DNA from: Streptomyces sp. ISL-12
GTDB taxonomy: Bacteria; Actinomycetota; Actinomycetes; Streptomycetales; Streptomycetaceae
NCBI RefSeq assembly: GCF_018614415.1
Contig: NZ_JAGGOO010000147.1
Coordinates: 1-35,371, forward strand
DNA: 35,371 bases
Direction of reading: 5' to 3'
The notes beneath the pieces were generated by a model. The model ran no database searches and was not told where the DNA came from. It saw only the letters and a program-made list of their open reading frames with translations. Below, one piece after another: positions 16,114 to 24,900 of the stretch. A program made the translations under genes and the position numbers. Position 1 is the stretch's first letter; the number at the start of each line of letters is the position of its first letter.

Positions 16114-16535
16114 ACCGAGCCGAGGTCGGACGACACCCACCGCTCGGGCCGCATGCGGACGATCAGCTGCTCCCCGTGGTCCGCCCAGGCGAACTCGACG
16201 TAGCCGTCGACCTTCTCGGCCGGCAGGTAGCGGGCCGCGACCTCTCGGAGCGCTTCGCGGGTGGCGGGTTCCGCCGCGACGACCGGCCCCTCCACCGAGA
16301 CGTACCGGATGGTGGGTTCCACCCGGTCGACCATCAGCGAGAACCGCCCGGCCGCCTTGATCAGCTCGTACTTGCGCGACGTGGCCCCGGTCATGATCCA
16401 TACGTCGCCGCCGGCCGCGTACTGGTACCAGATGGGCACGGTCAGCGGGGCCCGCCCGGCGCCCGCGCCGACCGCCAGCGCGGCGATGTGCGGTTCGGCC
16501 AGGAACTGTTCACGCTCGGCACGGGTCAGGGCCAT
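16110..16535 (-). CDS. PPOX-class (F420/FMN split-barrel) oxidoreductase
   Basis: The small split-barrel flavin- or F420-binding protein has 141 residues. It has the APLTVPIWYQYAAGGDVWIM strand pair and the ATSRKYELIKAAGRFSLMVD segment of the Rv1155/PPOX class. Members reduce small substrates with F420H2 or bind FMN/haem. With fbiC in the same window F420 use is plausible, but it cannot be read from the sequence. It is translationally coupled to the PdxH-like gene downstream. Confidence 0.82.
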   Translation of the reverse strand: MALTRAEREQFLAEPHIAALAVGAGAGRAPLTVPIWYQYAAGGDVWIMTGATSRKYELIKAAGRFSLMVDRVEPTIRYVSVEGPVVAAEPATREALREVAARYLPAEKVDGYVEFAWADHGEQLIVRMRPERWVSSDLGSV

Positions 16536-16588
16536 GTCGGTCTCCTTCGACGAGGCGGGAGATGCCGCGTCCAGTCTGCCGGAAACGG

Positions 16589-16622
16589 CGCGCGGCGGCC
16601 CACCGGAGTGGACCGCCGCGCG
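16589..16622 (-). terminator. Hairpin terminator downstream of the tetR gene
   Basis: CGCGCGGCGG (16589-16598) pairs perfectly with CCGCCGCGCG (16613-16622). After one C-A mismatch the stem continues as CCAC/GTGG around the loop CGGA. It lies between the TetR stop and the PPOX start on the same strand, so it should separate the two transcripts. Confidence 0.75.
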
Positions 16623-16653
16623 TCGGACAGGAACAGGAACAAGTGCAGGAAGG

Positions 16654-17301
16654 TTACTTCGTCGGCTTCTTGCCGGTGATGCCCAGATGGACCAGCAGCG
16701 CCAGACTCGGCTTCAGCTCCGCCTGCTTCACGCCCCAGGAGGAGACGCCCTTCTGGTGCGAGGCCACGGCCGCCAGCATCGCGACCAGGGAACCGGCGAT
16801 CGCGGCCGGGTTCACGTCCTTGTCGACCTTGCCCTTGGCCTGCAACTCGGCGACGGACTCCGCCAGCGAGCCGTTCACCGAGCTGAGGATCCTCGTGCGC
16901 AGCTTGTTGAAGCGCTTGTCGCCCTCGGCGGCACCGAGGTCGACGACCCGGAGGATGGCGTCGTTCTTCCGCCAGAACTCCAGGAATCCGTCGACGAGTT
17001 CCTGCGCGGCCTGCCAGCCGGCCCGGCCCGTCCACGAGCGGCCCTCGACCAGTGCGGTCAACCCGGAGGCGTCGGCGGCCGTTTGCTCGGCGATCTCCAG
17101 GACGGCGCCCTCGACGTCCGGGAAGTACTGGTAGAAGGTCGCGGGCGACGTGCCCGCCCTGCGGGCGACATCGATGACTTTGACGTCGCGGTACGGGGAG
17201 GAGCTGAGCATCTCGCTGAGGCAGTCGAGCAGCTTCTGCCGGGTCGCCTGCCCTCGCCGGCCGGCCACCCGCCCGTCGACGGTACGCACTTGTCCTGTCA
17301 T
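16654..17301 (-). CDS. TetR-family transcriptional regulator
   Basis: The product has 215 residues. The N-terminal HTH is within residues 20-70 (KVIDVARRAGTSPATFYQYF, the typical TetR recognition helix ending FYxYF). A helical ligand-binding domain follows and ends in a Lys-rich tail. It is divergent from kbpA (123 bp between starts) and may control itself or that gene. In S. coelicolor a TetR gene occupies the same place (from memory, SCO4421). The ligand is unknown. Confidence 0.9.
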   Translation of the reverse strand: MTGQVRTVDGRVAGRRGQATRQKLLDCLSEMLSSSPYRDVKVIDVARRAGTSPATFYQYFPDVEGAVLEIAEQTAADASGLTALVEGRSWTGRAGWQAAQELVDGFLEFWRKNDAILRVVDLGAAEGDKRFNKLRTRILSSVNGSLAESVAELQAKGKVDKDVNPAAIAGSLVAMLAAVASHQKGVSSWGVKQAELKPSLALLVHLGITGKKPTK

Positions 17302-17423
17302 GCCCGTCAGCTTACCGAGGGGTGATCAGGGCGCTATTCGGCCGACTGCAAATGGGGTGCGGGGGTGCCGGGGGACAGGTGCCCTGGTCTGCGCGGTGCG
17401 CGCGACGCGGTTACTTTGACGGC

Positions 17424-18176
17424 ATGGCCGAAAACAGGGCATCCGCGCATCCCGAGGACCCCGCCGAGGAGTACACCGAGGGCACCCCCTGCTGGGTGGA
17501 CGCCCAGCTCCCCGACGTGGCGGCGGGCAAGCGGTTCTACGGCGGGCTCTTCGGGTGGGAGTTCGCGGACGACGTGGCGGCGGACCGCCCGGTGCGGGCC
17601 CGGCTGCGCGGTGCCCCCGTCGCCGCGCTCACGCCCAAGACCGACGGCCGCATGCCCACCGTGTGGACGGTCCACTTCGCCACCGCCGACGTCCGTGCCC
17701 TGGCCCGCCGGATCGAGGCGGACGGCGGGCAGCTCGTCACCCCGCCCCGCCCGGACGGCGGCCTCGGCACCACCGCCCTGGCCGCCGACCCGCAGGGTGC
17801 CGTCTTCGGCCTCTGGCAGCCGGGCCGCCACACCGGTTTCGGCAGGCGGCACGAGCCGGGCACCTTCACCTGGGCCGAGCTGTACACCCGCGACACCGAG
17901 GCCGCCGACGCCTTCTACGGCGACCTGTTCCACGACGCCCTCTTCGGTCCCGGCGCCGAACCCGACTTCGGCCGGGCGCCGCTGACCGGCGTCTTCCCCG
18001 CCGAGATGCCGTCGCACTTCCTCGTCCACTTCCTCGTCGGCGACCGCGAGGCGGCGCTCGGCACGGTGGTCCGGCTCGGCGGGCGGGTCCAGGTTCCGCC
18101 ATTCGAGACGTCCTACGGCGGTGTCGCGGTGGTCACCGACGACCAGGGAGCCTCGTTCGCGCTGCTGCAACGCTGA
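17424..18176 (+). CDS. kbpA: KbpA-like AfsK-binding protein, two VOC domains
   Basis: The product has 250 residues with two tandem vicinal-oxygen-chelate (glyoxalase/bleomycin-resistance-like) modules. The first begins GTPCWVDAQLPDVAAGKRFY (about residues 19-38) and the second GTFTWAELYTRDTEAADAFY (about 144-163). Each ends in a DPQGA/DDQGA-F-(G/A)L strand. In S. coelicolor the gene immediately upstream of afsK encodes KbpA, which binds unphosphorylated AfsK and inhibits its autophosphorylation. Position, length and orientation match, so this is very likely its orthologue; the assignment rests on synteny and recall. It may also be an unrecognised enzyme, because the VOC fold is largely intact. 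Confidence 0.8.
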   Translation: MAENRASAHPEDPAEEYTEGTPCWVDAQLPDVAAGKRFYGGLFGWEFADDVAADRPVRARLRGAPVAALTPKTDGRMPTVWTVHFATADVRALARRIEADGGQLVTPPRPDGGLGTTALAADPQGAVFGLWQPGRHTGFGRRHEPGTFTWAELYTRDTEAADAFYGDLFHDALFGPGAEPDFGRAPLTGVFPAEMPSHFLVHFLVGDREAALGTVVRLGGRVQVPPFETSYGGVAVVTDDQGASFALLQR

Positions 18177-18211
18177 CCCGGTGGTGGGCTTTGCCCGGGA
18201 TTGCCGTGAGA

Positions 18212-18267
18212 CACCCCGATTGACCGGCGGTTCGCCACCAAGGCTTCGGACAGGAAGAATCGGGGTG
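18212..18267 (+). promoter_or_regulatory. Long-loop inverted repeat in the kbpA-afsK gap
   Basis: CACCCCGATT (18212-18221) is exactly complementary to AATCGGGGTG (18258-18267). The 36-nt loop itself holds a small hairpin, GGCG-GTT-CGCC (18226-18236). It could terminate kbpA, lie in the afsK leader, or be a looped operator. Confidence 0.6.
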
Positions 18268-18358
18268 CGTGCCGCCGCGGCGGTGTGGTGGTGAGACGCT
18301 GCACTTCGGCCGCGTACATATGTGGGTGGCGCGGCTCGTACGGGGAGGTGGCAGGCAA

Positions 18359-20791
18359 GTGGTGGATCAGCTGACGCAGCACGATCCGCGGCGGATCGGG
18401 CCGTTCGAGGTGCTGGGGCGGCTCGGGGCCGGCGGCATGGGGCTGGTCTATCTCGCGCGCTCGGCTTCGGGGCGGCGCGTGGCGATCAAGACCGTGCGGA
18501 CGGAGCTGGCCGAGGACCAGCTGTTCCGGGTCCGCTTCACCCGCGAGGTCGAGGCGGCCCGCGCGGTGTCCGGGTTCTACACGGCGGCCGTGGTCGACGC
18601 GGACCCGCGGGCCGCGGTGCCGTGGCTGGCGACCGCGTACGTGCCGGCGCCCTCGCTGGAAGAGATAGTGAACGAGTGCGGGCCGTTGCCGGCCCAGGCG
18701 GTGCGCTGGCTGGCGGCGGGGGTGGCCGAGGCCCTCCAGTCGATCCACGGCGCCGGGCTCGTCCACCGCGACCTCAAGCCCTCCAACGTCCTCGTCGTCG
18801 AGGACGGCCCCCGGGTGATCGACTTCGGGATCGCCTCCGGTGTCTCCAACACCCGGCTGACCATGACCAACGTCGCCGTCGGCACCCCCGCCTACATGTC
18901 CCCGGAGCAGGCCAAGGACTCGCGCAGCGTCACCGGCGCGAGCGACGTCTTCTCCCTCGGCTCCACCCTGGTCTTCGCCGCCACCGGGCACGCCCCCTTC
19001 CACGGCGCCAATCCGGTCGAGACGGTCTTCATGCTGCTGCGCGAGGGTCCCGACCTGGACGGGCTGCCCGAGGAACTGCGCCCGCTGATCGAGTCCTGCA
19101 TGCAGATGGAGGCGCACGGCCGCCCCAGCCCCGCCGACCTCCAGTCGCAGCTCGCCCCGCACCTGTTCGGCTCCGGCTCCGACGACAGCGGTACGGCGTC
19201 GGCGTGGCTGCCCGAGCGGGCGGTGAGCCTGATCGAGTCCCGCCGCGGCGGCCGGCCCGCGATCCGCCCCGCGGCCACGGCGGCGCGGCCCGCCCCCGCC
19301 GCCCGGGTCCCGGCCCCCGTCCCGCCCCCGCCTTCGCACGACCCCGTCGTCCCCGGCCGGCCCGCGCCCGTCCCGGCCGTCCCCGCCCCCGCGGGCGCGC
19401 CCGACACCGGCCCGGTGCGGCTGGCCGGCGCGGCCGTGCCCATCGGCCCCGGCCCCCGGGTCGCCGACACCCGCGCCGCCGTGGTCAAGGCGCCGCCCCC
19501 GGAGGCCGCCCTGTCCGGCCACTGGGCCAAGCCCCGCCCCGGCGCGGGCGGCGCCGACCCCGCCGTGTCCGCCGTACCGCCCGCCCCGGCCGCGCCCCCC
19601 GGCGCACCGGCCGGGGCGCCGGGGGGCGCACCGCCCACCGCGCCGCCCGACCCGGCGGCGTCCGGCTGGCGGCCCTGGCGGTTCCGGATGTCCAACGACG
19701 TCTGGGGCACCCCGTCCGTCGCCGGCGACCTGGTCTACGTCACCTCCTTCGAGGTGCACGCCCTGGACGTGGCCACCGGCCGCCGCCGCTTCAAGACCCG
19801 GGACGTGGCCTGGTCGAAGGCGGTCGCCGACGGCCGTATCCACGCCTCCGACGGACCCACCCTGTACGCCCTGGACGCCCGGGAGGGCGCCGACCTGTGG
19901 CGGCTCCAGACGGACGCCTGGGTGTACTCCCTCAAGGCCGAGCGGGGCATCGTCGTCACCGGCACCCGGGGCGGCGGCGTCCAGGCGTGGGAGGCCGCCA
20001 CCGGACGGAAACTGTGGGAATCCGGCGGCTGCCAGACCGACTTCGAGTCCCCCGAGGCGGGCCCGGCCCTGCACGACGGCACGGTCTACGTCTGGCAGAA
20101 CGCCCGGCTGCGCGCCCTGGACGCCCGCACCGGCGACGAGCGCTGGTCGTACCCGATCGGCGACGCCGCCTCCTGCGGCGGGGTGCCGGTACGGGTGGGC
20201 CAGGCGCCGGACGGCTGCGTGTACGTCTGCGCCGGTACGCGCGTCCTGGCCCTGGACGTGGCGACCGGCCACGTCCGCTGGCACTTCGAGGCCCCGGCGG
20301 TCTTCCTCTCCCCGCCGGCCTTCGTGCCCGGCCCGGCCGTCACCGGCGGCGGTGTCTACCTCGCCGACTACCTCGGCACGGTGTACGCCCTGGACGCCGC
20401 CGACGGCCGCGACCGCTGGCGGATCGCGACCGAGGCCCGCAGCGCCACCGAGCCGGTGCTGGTCGCCGCGGGCCACGTCCACGTCGGCAGCGGCAAGGGC
20501 CTCTACACCCTGGACGCCGTCACCGGCACGCCCAAGTGGCGGTTCCAGGCGGGCGGCGACATCGTGGGCGCTCCGGCGGTGGCCGAGGGCCGCATCCACT
20601 TCGGCTCCACCGACCACCTCCTCTACACCCTCAAGGCCGACGACGGCCGACTGCGCTGGAAGCTGGCGACCGGCGGCGAGATCACGGGCACGCCGGTGGT
20701 GCGGGACGGGATCGTCTACGCCTGCAGCAAGGACCGGTGCGTGTACGCGCTGGACGCGGAGAAGGGGACGGGGACGGCCCGGAGCGCGTAA
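18359..20791 (+). CDS. afsK: Serine/threonine protein kinase AfsK
   Basis: The product has 810 residues, close to the 799 of S. coelicolor AfsK. The kinase domain is at about 14-280: glycine loop GRLGAGGMGLVYL (20-32), ATP-anchoring K44, catalytic HRDLKPSN (136-143), DFG (155-157) and APE-like TPAYMSPEQAK. T168, the known activation-loop autophosphorylation site, is present in NTRLTMTN. A Pro/Ala linker (about 290-440) leads to a C-terminal PQQ-like beta-propeller with repeated Y-A-L-D-A blades. The linker has no clear transmembrane helix, as in the S. coelicolor protein, which is loosely membrane-associated. GTG 18359 has GGAGG ten bases upstream. AfsK phosphorylates AfsR and is restrained by KbpA. 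Confidence 0.95.
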   Translation: MVDQLTQHDPRRIGPFEVLGRLGAGGMGLVYLARSASGRRVAIKTVRTELAEDQLFRVRFTREVEAARAVSGFYTAAVVDADPRAAVPWLATAYVPAPSLEEIVNECGPLPAQAVRWLAAGVAEALQSIHGAGLVHRDLKPSNVLVVEDGPRVIDFGIASGVSNTRLTMTNVAVGTPAYMSPEQAKDSRSVTGASDVFSLGSTLVFAATGHAPFHGANPVETVFMLLREGPDLDGLPEELRPLIESCMQMEAHGRPSPADLQSQLAPHLFGSGSDDSGTASAWLPERAVSLIESRRGGRPAIRPAATAARPAPAARVPAPVPPPPSHDPVVPGRPAPVPAVPAPAGAPDTGPVRLAGAAVPIGPGPRVADTRAAVVKAPPPEAALSGHWAKPRPGAGGADPAVSAVPPAPAAPPGAPAGAPGGAPPTAPPDPAASGWRPWRFRMSNDVWGTPSVAGDLVYVTSFEVHALDVATGRRRFKTRDVAWSKAVADGRIHASDGPTLYALDAREGADLWRLQTDAWVYSLKAERGIVVTGTRGGGVQAWEAATGRKLWESGGCQTDFESPEAGPALHDGTVYVWQNARLRALDARTGDERWSYPIGDAASCGGVPVRVGQAPDGCVYVCAGTRVLALDVATGHVRWHFEAPAVFLSPPAFVPGPAVTGGGVYLADYLGTVYALDAADGRDRWRIATEARSATEPVLVAAGHVHVGSGKGLYTLDAVTGTPKWRFQAGGDIVGAPAVAEGRIHFGSTDHLLYTLKADDGRLRWKLATGGEITGTPVVRDGIVYACSKDRCVYALDAEKGTGTARSA

Positions 20792-21080
20792 GTGTTCGAG
20801 CACCTGGGGGCGAGGCGGCCGACCGCTGGGCCGGTACGTGGGCGGTGGTCTGCCGGGCGTGGGGTGCGCGGTGGGTGTGGAGGGTTGTGAGGCGCGCGGT
20901 GGGTGTGGCGGTCGTGACCCGCGACGGTCGGCGGTCGTGACCCGCGCGACGGCTGTGGCGGGCTGCGGGGGTGCGACGGCCCGTCGGCCGTGACACATCC
21001 GACGGCCGTGCACGCCCGTTGGCCGCGGCACCCCGTCGGTTGTGCCAGGTCGTGACGGTCCGGCAGTTGTCGCGGCTTGT

Positions 21081-21392
21081 GTCACGCGCGGCGGCGTGGC
21101 GGTGGTGTCACGCGCGGCGGCGTGGCGGTGGTGTCACGCGCGGCGGCGTGGCGGTGATGTCACCCGTGACGGCGTGGCGGTGGTGTCACGCGCGGCGGCG
21201 GGGAGGTCGTGTCACGCGCGGCGGCGTGGCGGTGGTGTCACGCGCGGCGGCGTGGCGGTGATGTCACCCGTGACGGCGTGGCGGTGGTGTCACCCGCGGC
21301 GGCGTGGCGGTGGTGTCACCCGCGGCGGCGTGGCGGTCGTGTCACGCGCGAGGGCCCGGCGCTCGTGTCACCCCGGTCGGCGTGGCGGGTCG
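21081..21392. repeat. Twelve-unit tandem array with an exact 26-bp period
   Basis: GTCAC recurs at 21081, 21107, 21133, 21159, 21185, 21211, 21237, 21263, 21289, 21315, 21341 and 21367, always 26 bp apart. The usual unit is GTCACGCGCGGCGGCGTGGC followed by GGTGGT. Units 4 and 8 instead have GTCACCCGTGAC, a perfect inverted repeat, and are otherwise near identical, suggesting block duplication. The period is not a multiple of three, so conserved coding is unlikely. Confidence 0.92.
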
Positions 21393-21441
21393 TGCCGCGT
21401 GTGGCGTCGGTGACGGGCCGGCGCGGGCCGGGACACGCGGT

Positions 21442-21476
21442 GGCCGCGGCGGCTCCCCCTCCGTGCCGCCGCGGCC
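21442..21476 (-). terminator. Hairpin terminator downstream of afsS
   Basis: GGCCGCGGCGGC (21442-21453) pairs perfectly with GCCGCCGCGGCC (21465-21476) around an 11-nt loop. It lies 67 bp past the afsS stop and could also stop read-through from afsK. Confidence 0.7.
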
Positions 21477-21543
21477 GTTCCCCTGCGTGGGCCTGTGTCA
21501 GGTCCTGTGCGGGATCCCGTACGGGTCCCCGTGTGGGCCCGCG

Positions 21544-21726
21544 TCAGACCTGCTCACCGGTGGCGTGGTTGTCCAGCGGCGCCACGGTGCCGCCCGTCGC
21601 GTGGTTGTCCAGCGCGACGGCCTCCCCGCCCGTGGCGTGGTTGTCCTGCGTGGTGGCCTCGGTCTCGGCACCCGTGGCGTGGTTGTCGAGCGGCTTGACC
21701 ACGAGGTCCTTCTCGGCATCGGCCAT
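21544..21726 (-). CDS. afsS: AfsS (AfsR2) small DNHAT-repeat regulator
   Basis: The product has 60 residues; S. coelicolor AfsS has 63. It is made of four repeats around DNHATG at residues 14-19, 28-33, 40-45 and 54-59, preceded by VVKPL. AfsS is the downstream effector of AfsR: raised dosage stimulates pigmented antibiotic production in Streptomyces, and it is needed for AfsR's effect. Its molecular mechanism is not established. The ATG has a GGAG eight bases upstream. It lies 198 bp downstream of afsR on the same strand but has its own control region containing an AfsR/PhoP-type operator and a strong leader hairpin. Confidence 0.93.
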   Translation of the reverse strand: MADAEKDLVVKPLDNHATGAETEATTQDNHATGGEAVALDNHATGGTVAPLDNHATGEQV

Positions 21727-21756
21727 GACCTGAACTCCTGTCCATCGATCGGCGAA

Positions 21757-21793
21757 GCCCGTCCGGCGGCTCCCCCGAAACCGCCGGACGGGC
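21757..21793 (-). promoter_or_regulatory. 13-bp stem-loop in the afsS leader
   Basis: GCCCGTCCGGCGG (21757-21769) pairs perfectly with CCGCCGGACGGGC (21781-21793) around an 11-nt loop. The stem base is 30 nt upstream of the afsS ATG. It is either the afsR terminator, or an attenuator or translation-control hairpin in the afsS mRNA if transcription starts upstream of it. Confidence 0.65.
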
Positions 21794-21807
21794 ATGTCAG
21801 GGTCGTT

Positions 21808-21831
21808 CACCCTAGCGGCGGTGATCACCGC
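21808..21831 (-). promoter_or_regulatory. Candidate afsS -10 box and adjacent palindrome
   Basis: TAGGGT (21813-21808 on the minus strand) is a plausible -10 element for afsS. Immediately upstream is the perfect 14-bp palindrome GCGGTGATCACCGC (21818-21831), where a dimeric regulator could overlap the core promoter. The -35 region is poor, as expected for an activator-dependent promoter. The start site is not proven. Confidence 0.4.
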
Positions 21832-21881
21832 TGATCCGTCTGCCCCCCGACGCGACGGACCGACAACCCGAGGGTGCCGCC

Positions 21882-21903
21882 GGGCGATAAACGAACGATG
21901 AAC
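21882..21903 (-). promoter_or_regulatory. AfsR/PhoP-type 11-bp direct repeats upstream of afsS
   Basis: On the minus strand GTTCATCGTTC (21903-21893) is followed without a gap by GTTTATCGCCC (21892-21882). Two contiguous 11-nt units beginning GTTCA fit the PHO-box direct-repeat pattern. In S. coelicolor both PhoP and AfsR bind such repeats at the afsS promoter. The site is 22 bp past the afsR stop. Confidence 0.65.
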
Positions 21904-21924
21904 GCCGTCTCGCCGCCCCGCCGC

Positions 21925-24900
21925 TCAGGCGACGGCGGCCGGGCTGAGCAGCAGGCGCACGTCGGCGGCCTCCGGTGAGCCCAGCCGGTCGAAGGTGGTG
22001 AGGGCCTCCTGCCAGCAGGCCCGGGCCCGGCCGGTCTGACCGAGCGCGCCGAGCGCGCGGCCCAGCACGGTCAGCACGTTGCCGCGCCGCCACTCGCCGC
22101 CGATCCCGCGCAGCACGGCCAGCGCCTGCTCCGCCAGGGCGGCGGCCCCCGCCGGCTCCCGGCCCGCCAGCCGTGCCTCCGCGAGCCGGAACAGGGTCAT
22201 GCCCTCCCAGAGCCGCTGCCGGCTGTCGCGGAAGACCTCCAGCGCCTCGTTCAGCCGTTCGACGGCGTCGTCCAGGCGGCCCTGCCCGGTGAGCGCCAGC
22301 CCCAGGGCGTAGCGGCCGTTGGCGCCGCGCAGGGCGTGCCCGAGCCGGTCGTAGATGGCGATGCCCCGCCGGGCCAGCTCCACCGCGCTGGTCACCTGCC
22401 CCATGGCGAGGTGGATGCGGGAGAGGTTGCACAGGGCGCTGGCCTCCCCGGCGAGGTTCTCGTCCGCGCGGAAACTCTCGATGGCCTGCCGCAGATACCC
22501 CTCGCCCTCGGCGTTGCGGCCCTCGTACAGCGCGATGATGCCCCGGTCGTTGGCGGCCCAGCAGTGCGGTGCCGGGTCTCCGGCGGTCCGGGCCAGCTCC
22601 ATGGCCAGCCGGGCCTGCTCGTCCGCCTCGCGGAAGCGGCCGGCCACCAGGTGGACGTTGGTCAGCGTGGTCAGCGCCCGGCTCAGCACACCGGGGTCGC
22701 CCGCCCGCTGCGCCGCGGCCCGCAGGGCCAGCGCGACGACCTCGTACTGCTTGGCGTTGGCGCCGGACTCGGCCAGGTCCTTGGCCGCCCACAGCAGGTC
22801 CACGGCCCGCGCCAGGGCGGGCCCCCGCGCGCTCTGCTGCACGCAGGCCAGCAGGACGTGCGCCTCGGCGTACAGCCAGTCCTGGGCCGCGTGGCGGTCG
22901 GGGAAGGCCAGCCCCGGGTAGGCGGTCGGAGCCAGGTGGTCCACCAGCCGGTCGCCGGGCCGCTCGATCGCGTAGACGCCGGCCGCCGTCGCCAGGTAGA
23001 AGTCCAGCAGCCGGGAGAGGGCCGCCGCCCGCTCGCCCGGCGTCCGCTCGTCGCGCTCGGCGCATGCACGCGCGTAGAGCCGCACCAGATCGTGGTACCG
23101 GTAGCGGCCCGGCGCCGCCGACTCCAGCAGCGAGGTGTCGACGAGCGACTCCAGCAGGTCCTCGGTCTCCCCGACGGGCAGGTCCAGTACGGCCGCCGCT
23201 GCCGCCAGGGAGATGTCCGGCCCGTCCGCCAGTCCCAGCAGCCGGAACGCCCGCGCCTGGGCGGGCTCCAGCTGGCCGTACCCCAGCTCGAAGGTGGCCT
23301 TCACGGCGAGGTCGCCGGCCCGCAGCTCGTCCAGCCGGCTGCGCTCGTCGGCGAGTTTGGCCGCCAGCACCGCGACCGCCCAGGTGCGGCGGGCGGCCAG
23401 CCGGGACGCGGCGACCCGGATCGCCAGCGGCAGGAAGCCGCACGCCGCCACCACGTCCAGCGCGGCCTCGCGCTCCGCGGCCACCCGCTCCTCGCCCACG
23501 ATCCGGGTGAACAGCGCCAGCGCCTCCTCCGGCGACATGACGTCCAGGTCGACCAGGTGCGCCCCGGCCAGCCCCGCCAGCCGCACCCGGGACGTCACCA
23601 GCGCCGCGCAGCCCGCCCCGCCCGGCAGCAGCGGACGTACCTGGGCGGCGTCCCGGGCGTTGTCCAGCAGGACCAGCACCCGGCGGCCGTCCAGCACCGA
23701 GCGGTACAGCGCCGCCCGCTCCTGGAGCGAGTCGGGAATGGCCGACTCCGCGGTGCCCAGCGCCCGCAGGAAGGCGCCCAGCACCGCCTCCGGCTCGGCC
23801 GGCCGCGCCCCGGTGCCCTGGAGATCGACGTACAACTGCCCGTCGGGGAACGCGGACCGGGCCTGGTGCGCCACGTGCACCGCCAGCGTGGTCTTGCCGA
23901 CGCCGCCGATCCCGGCGACGGCCGACAGCGCCATCACCCGGCTCCCGTCCCCGGACGCCGCGCCCAGTACCTCGCTCAGTTCCCGTACGAAGGCGGCCCG
24001 GCCGGTGAAGTCCGGCACCGTCGCCGGGAGCTGGGCCGGGCGGACGGGGGCCGGCGCGGGCCGCTCGACCGGTCCGGGCACCTCCGCCAGGTCCGGGTCG
24101 GCCCGCAGGACCCGCCGCTGGAGCTCCTGGAGCTCCGGGCACGGATCGACGCCCAGCTCCTCCGCCAGCAGGCGGCGGGTGTCGGCGTAGACCGCGAGCG
24201 CCTCGGCCTGCCGCCCGCTGCGGTACAGCGCCAGCATCAGCAGCTCGCGCAGCCGCTCGCGCAGCGGGTGGGCGGCGGTCAGCGCGGTCAGCTCCGAGAC
24301 GGCCTCCGCGTGACAGCCCTGCTCCAGGTCCATGTCCAGCCGCGTCTCCAGGAGTTGCAGCCGCCACTCCTCCAGCCGGACCCGCTGCGCCCGCGCGTGC
24401 GGGCCCGGTACGCCGGCCAGCGCCTCGCCGTCCCACAGTGCCAGCGCGCGCCGGAGCGCCTCCCGGGCGCGGCACAGGTCACCGGCGCCGCGCGCCTTCT
24501 CCGCCTCGGTCGCCAGGTCCCGCGCCGCGGAGAGGTCCAGCGCCCCGTCGTCCGGGCCGCGTACGGCGTACCCGCCCGACTCGCTGACCAGCACTCCGGC
24601 GCCGAGGACCTTGCGCAGCCGGGACGCGTACGTGCGCAGCGCCGCCAGCGCCCGGGGCGGCGGCTCCTCGCCCCACAGGGCGTCGATCAGCTCCGCCGCC
24701 GTCGCCGTACGGCCCTCGCGCAGCAGCAGTGCGGCGAGCAGGGCGCGTTGCTGGGGCGAGCCGGTGGCCAGCGGTTCGTCGCCTCGCCAGGCGCGCACCG
24801 GACCGAGCACACCGAACCGCAGGGCGGCCGTCTCCACTGGGGAGACCGTCTCCCCCGGGGCGGCCGTCTCCGCCGGGGCGGCCGTCTCCGCCGGGGCGGC

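Larger units (their letters stand above)
20792..21543. other. Repeat-filled convergent gap between afsK and afsS
   Basis: No gene is supported in this 752-bp gap. Two GGCGGTCGTGACCCGCG copies lie at 20907 and 20930, followed by degenerate GACGGCCGTG-type repeats to about 21060. The 26-bp array runs from 21081 to about 21392 and a terminator hairpin lies at 21442-21476. The whole stretch appears to have grown by repeat amplification. Confidence 0.7.

Noticed and set aside
21081..21392. CRISPR array
   Set aside because: The 26-bp units abut each other with no unique spacers, and there are no cas genes in the window.
20970..21834. Plus-strand proteins with WRWCHARRRGG-type repeats
   Set aside because: They arise from the 26-bp array read in three frames. 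They have no start context and run antisense through afsS.
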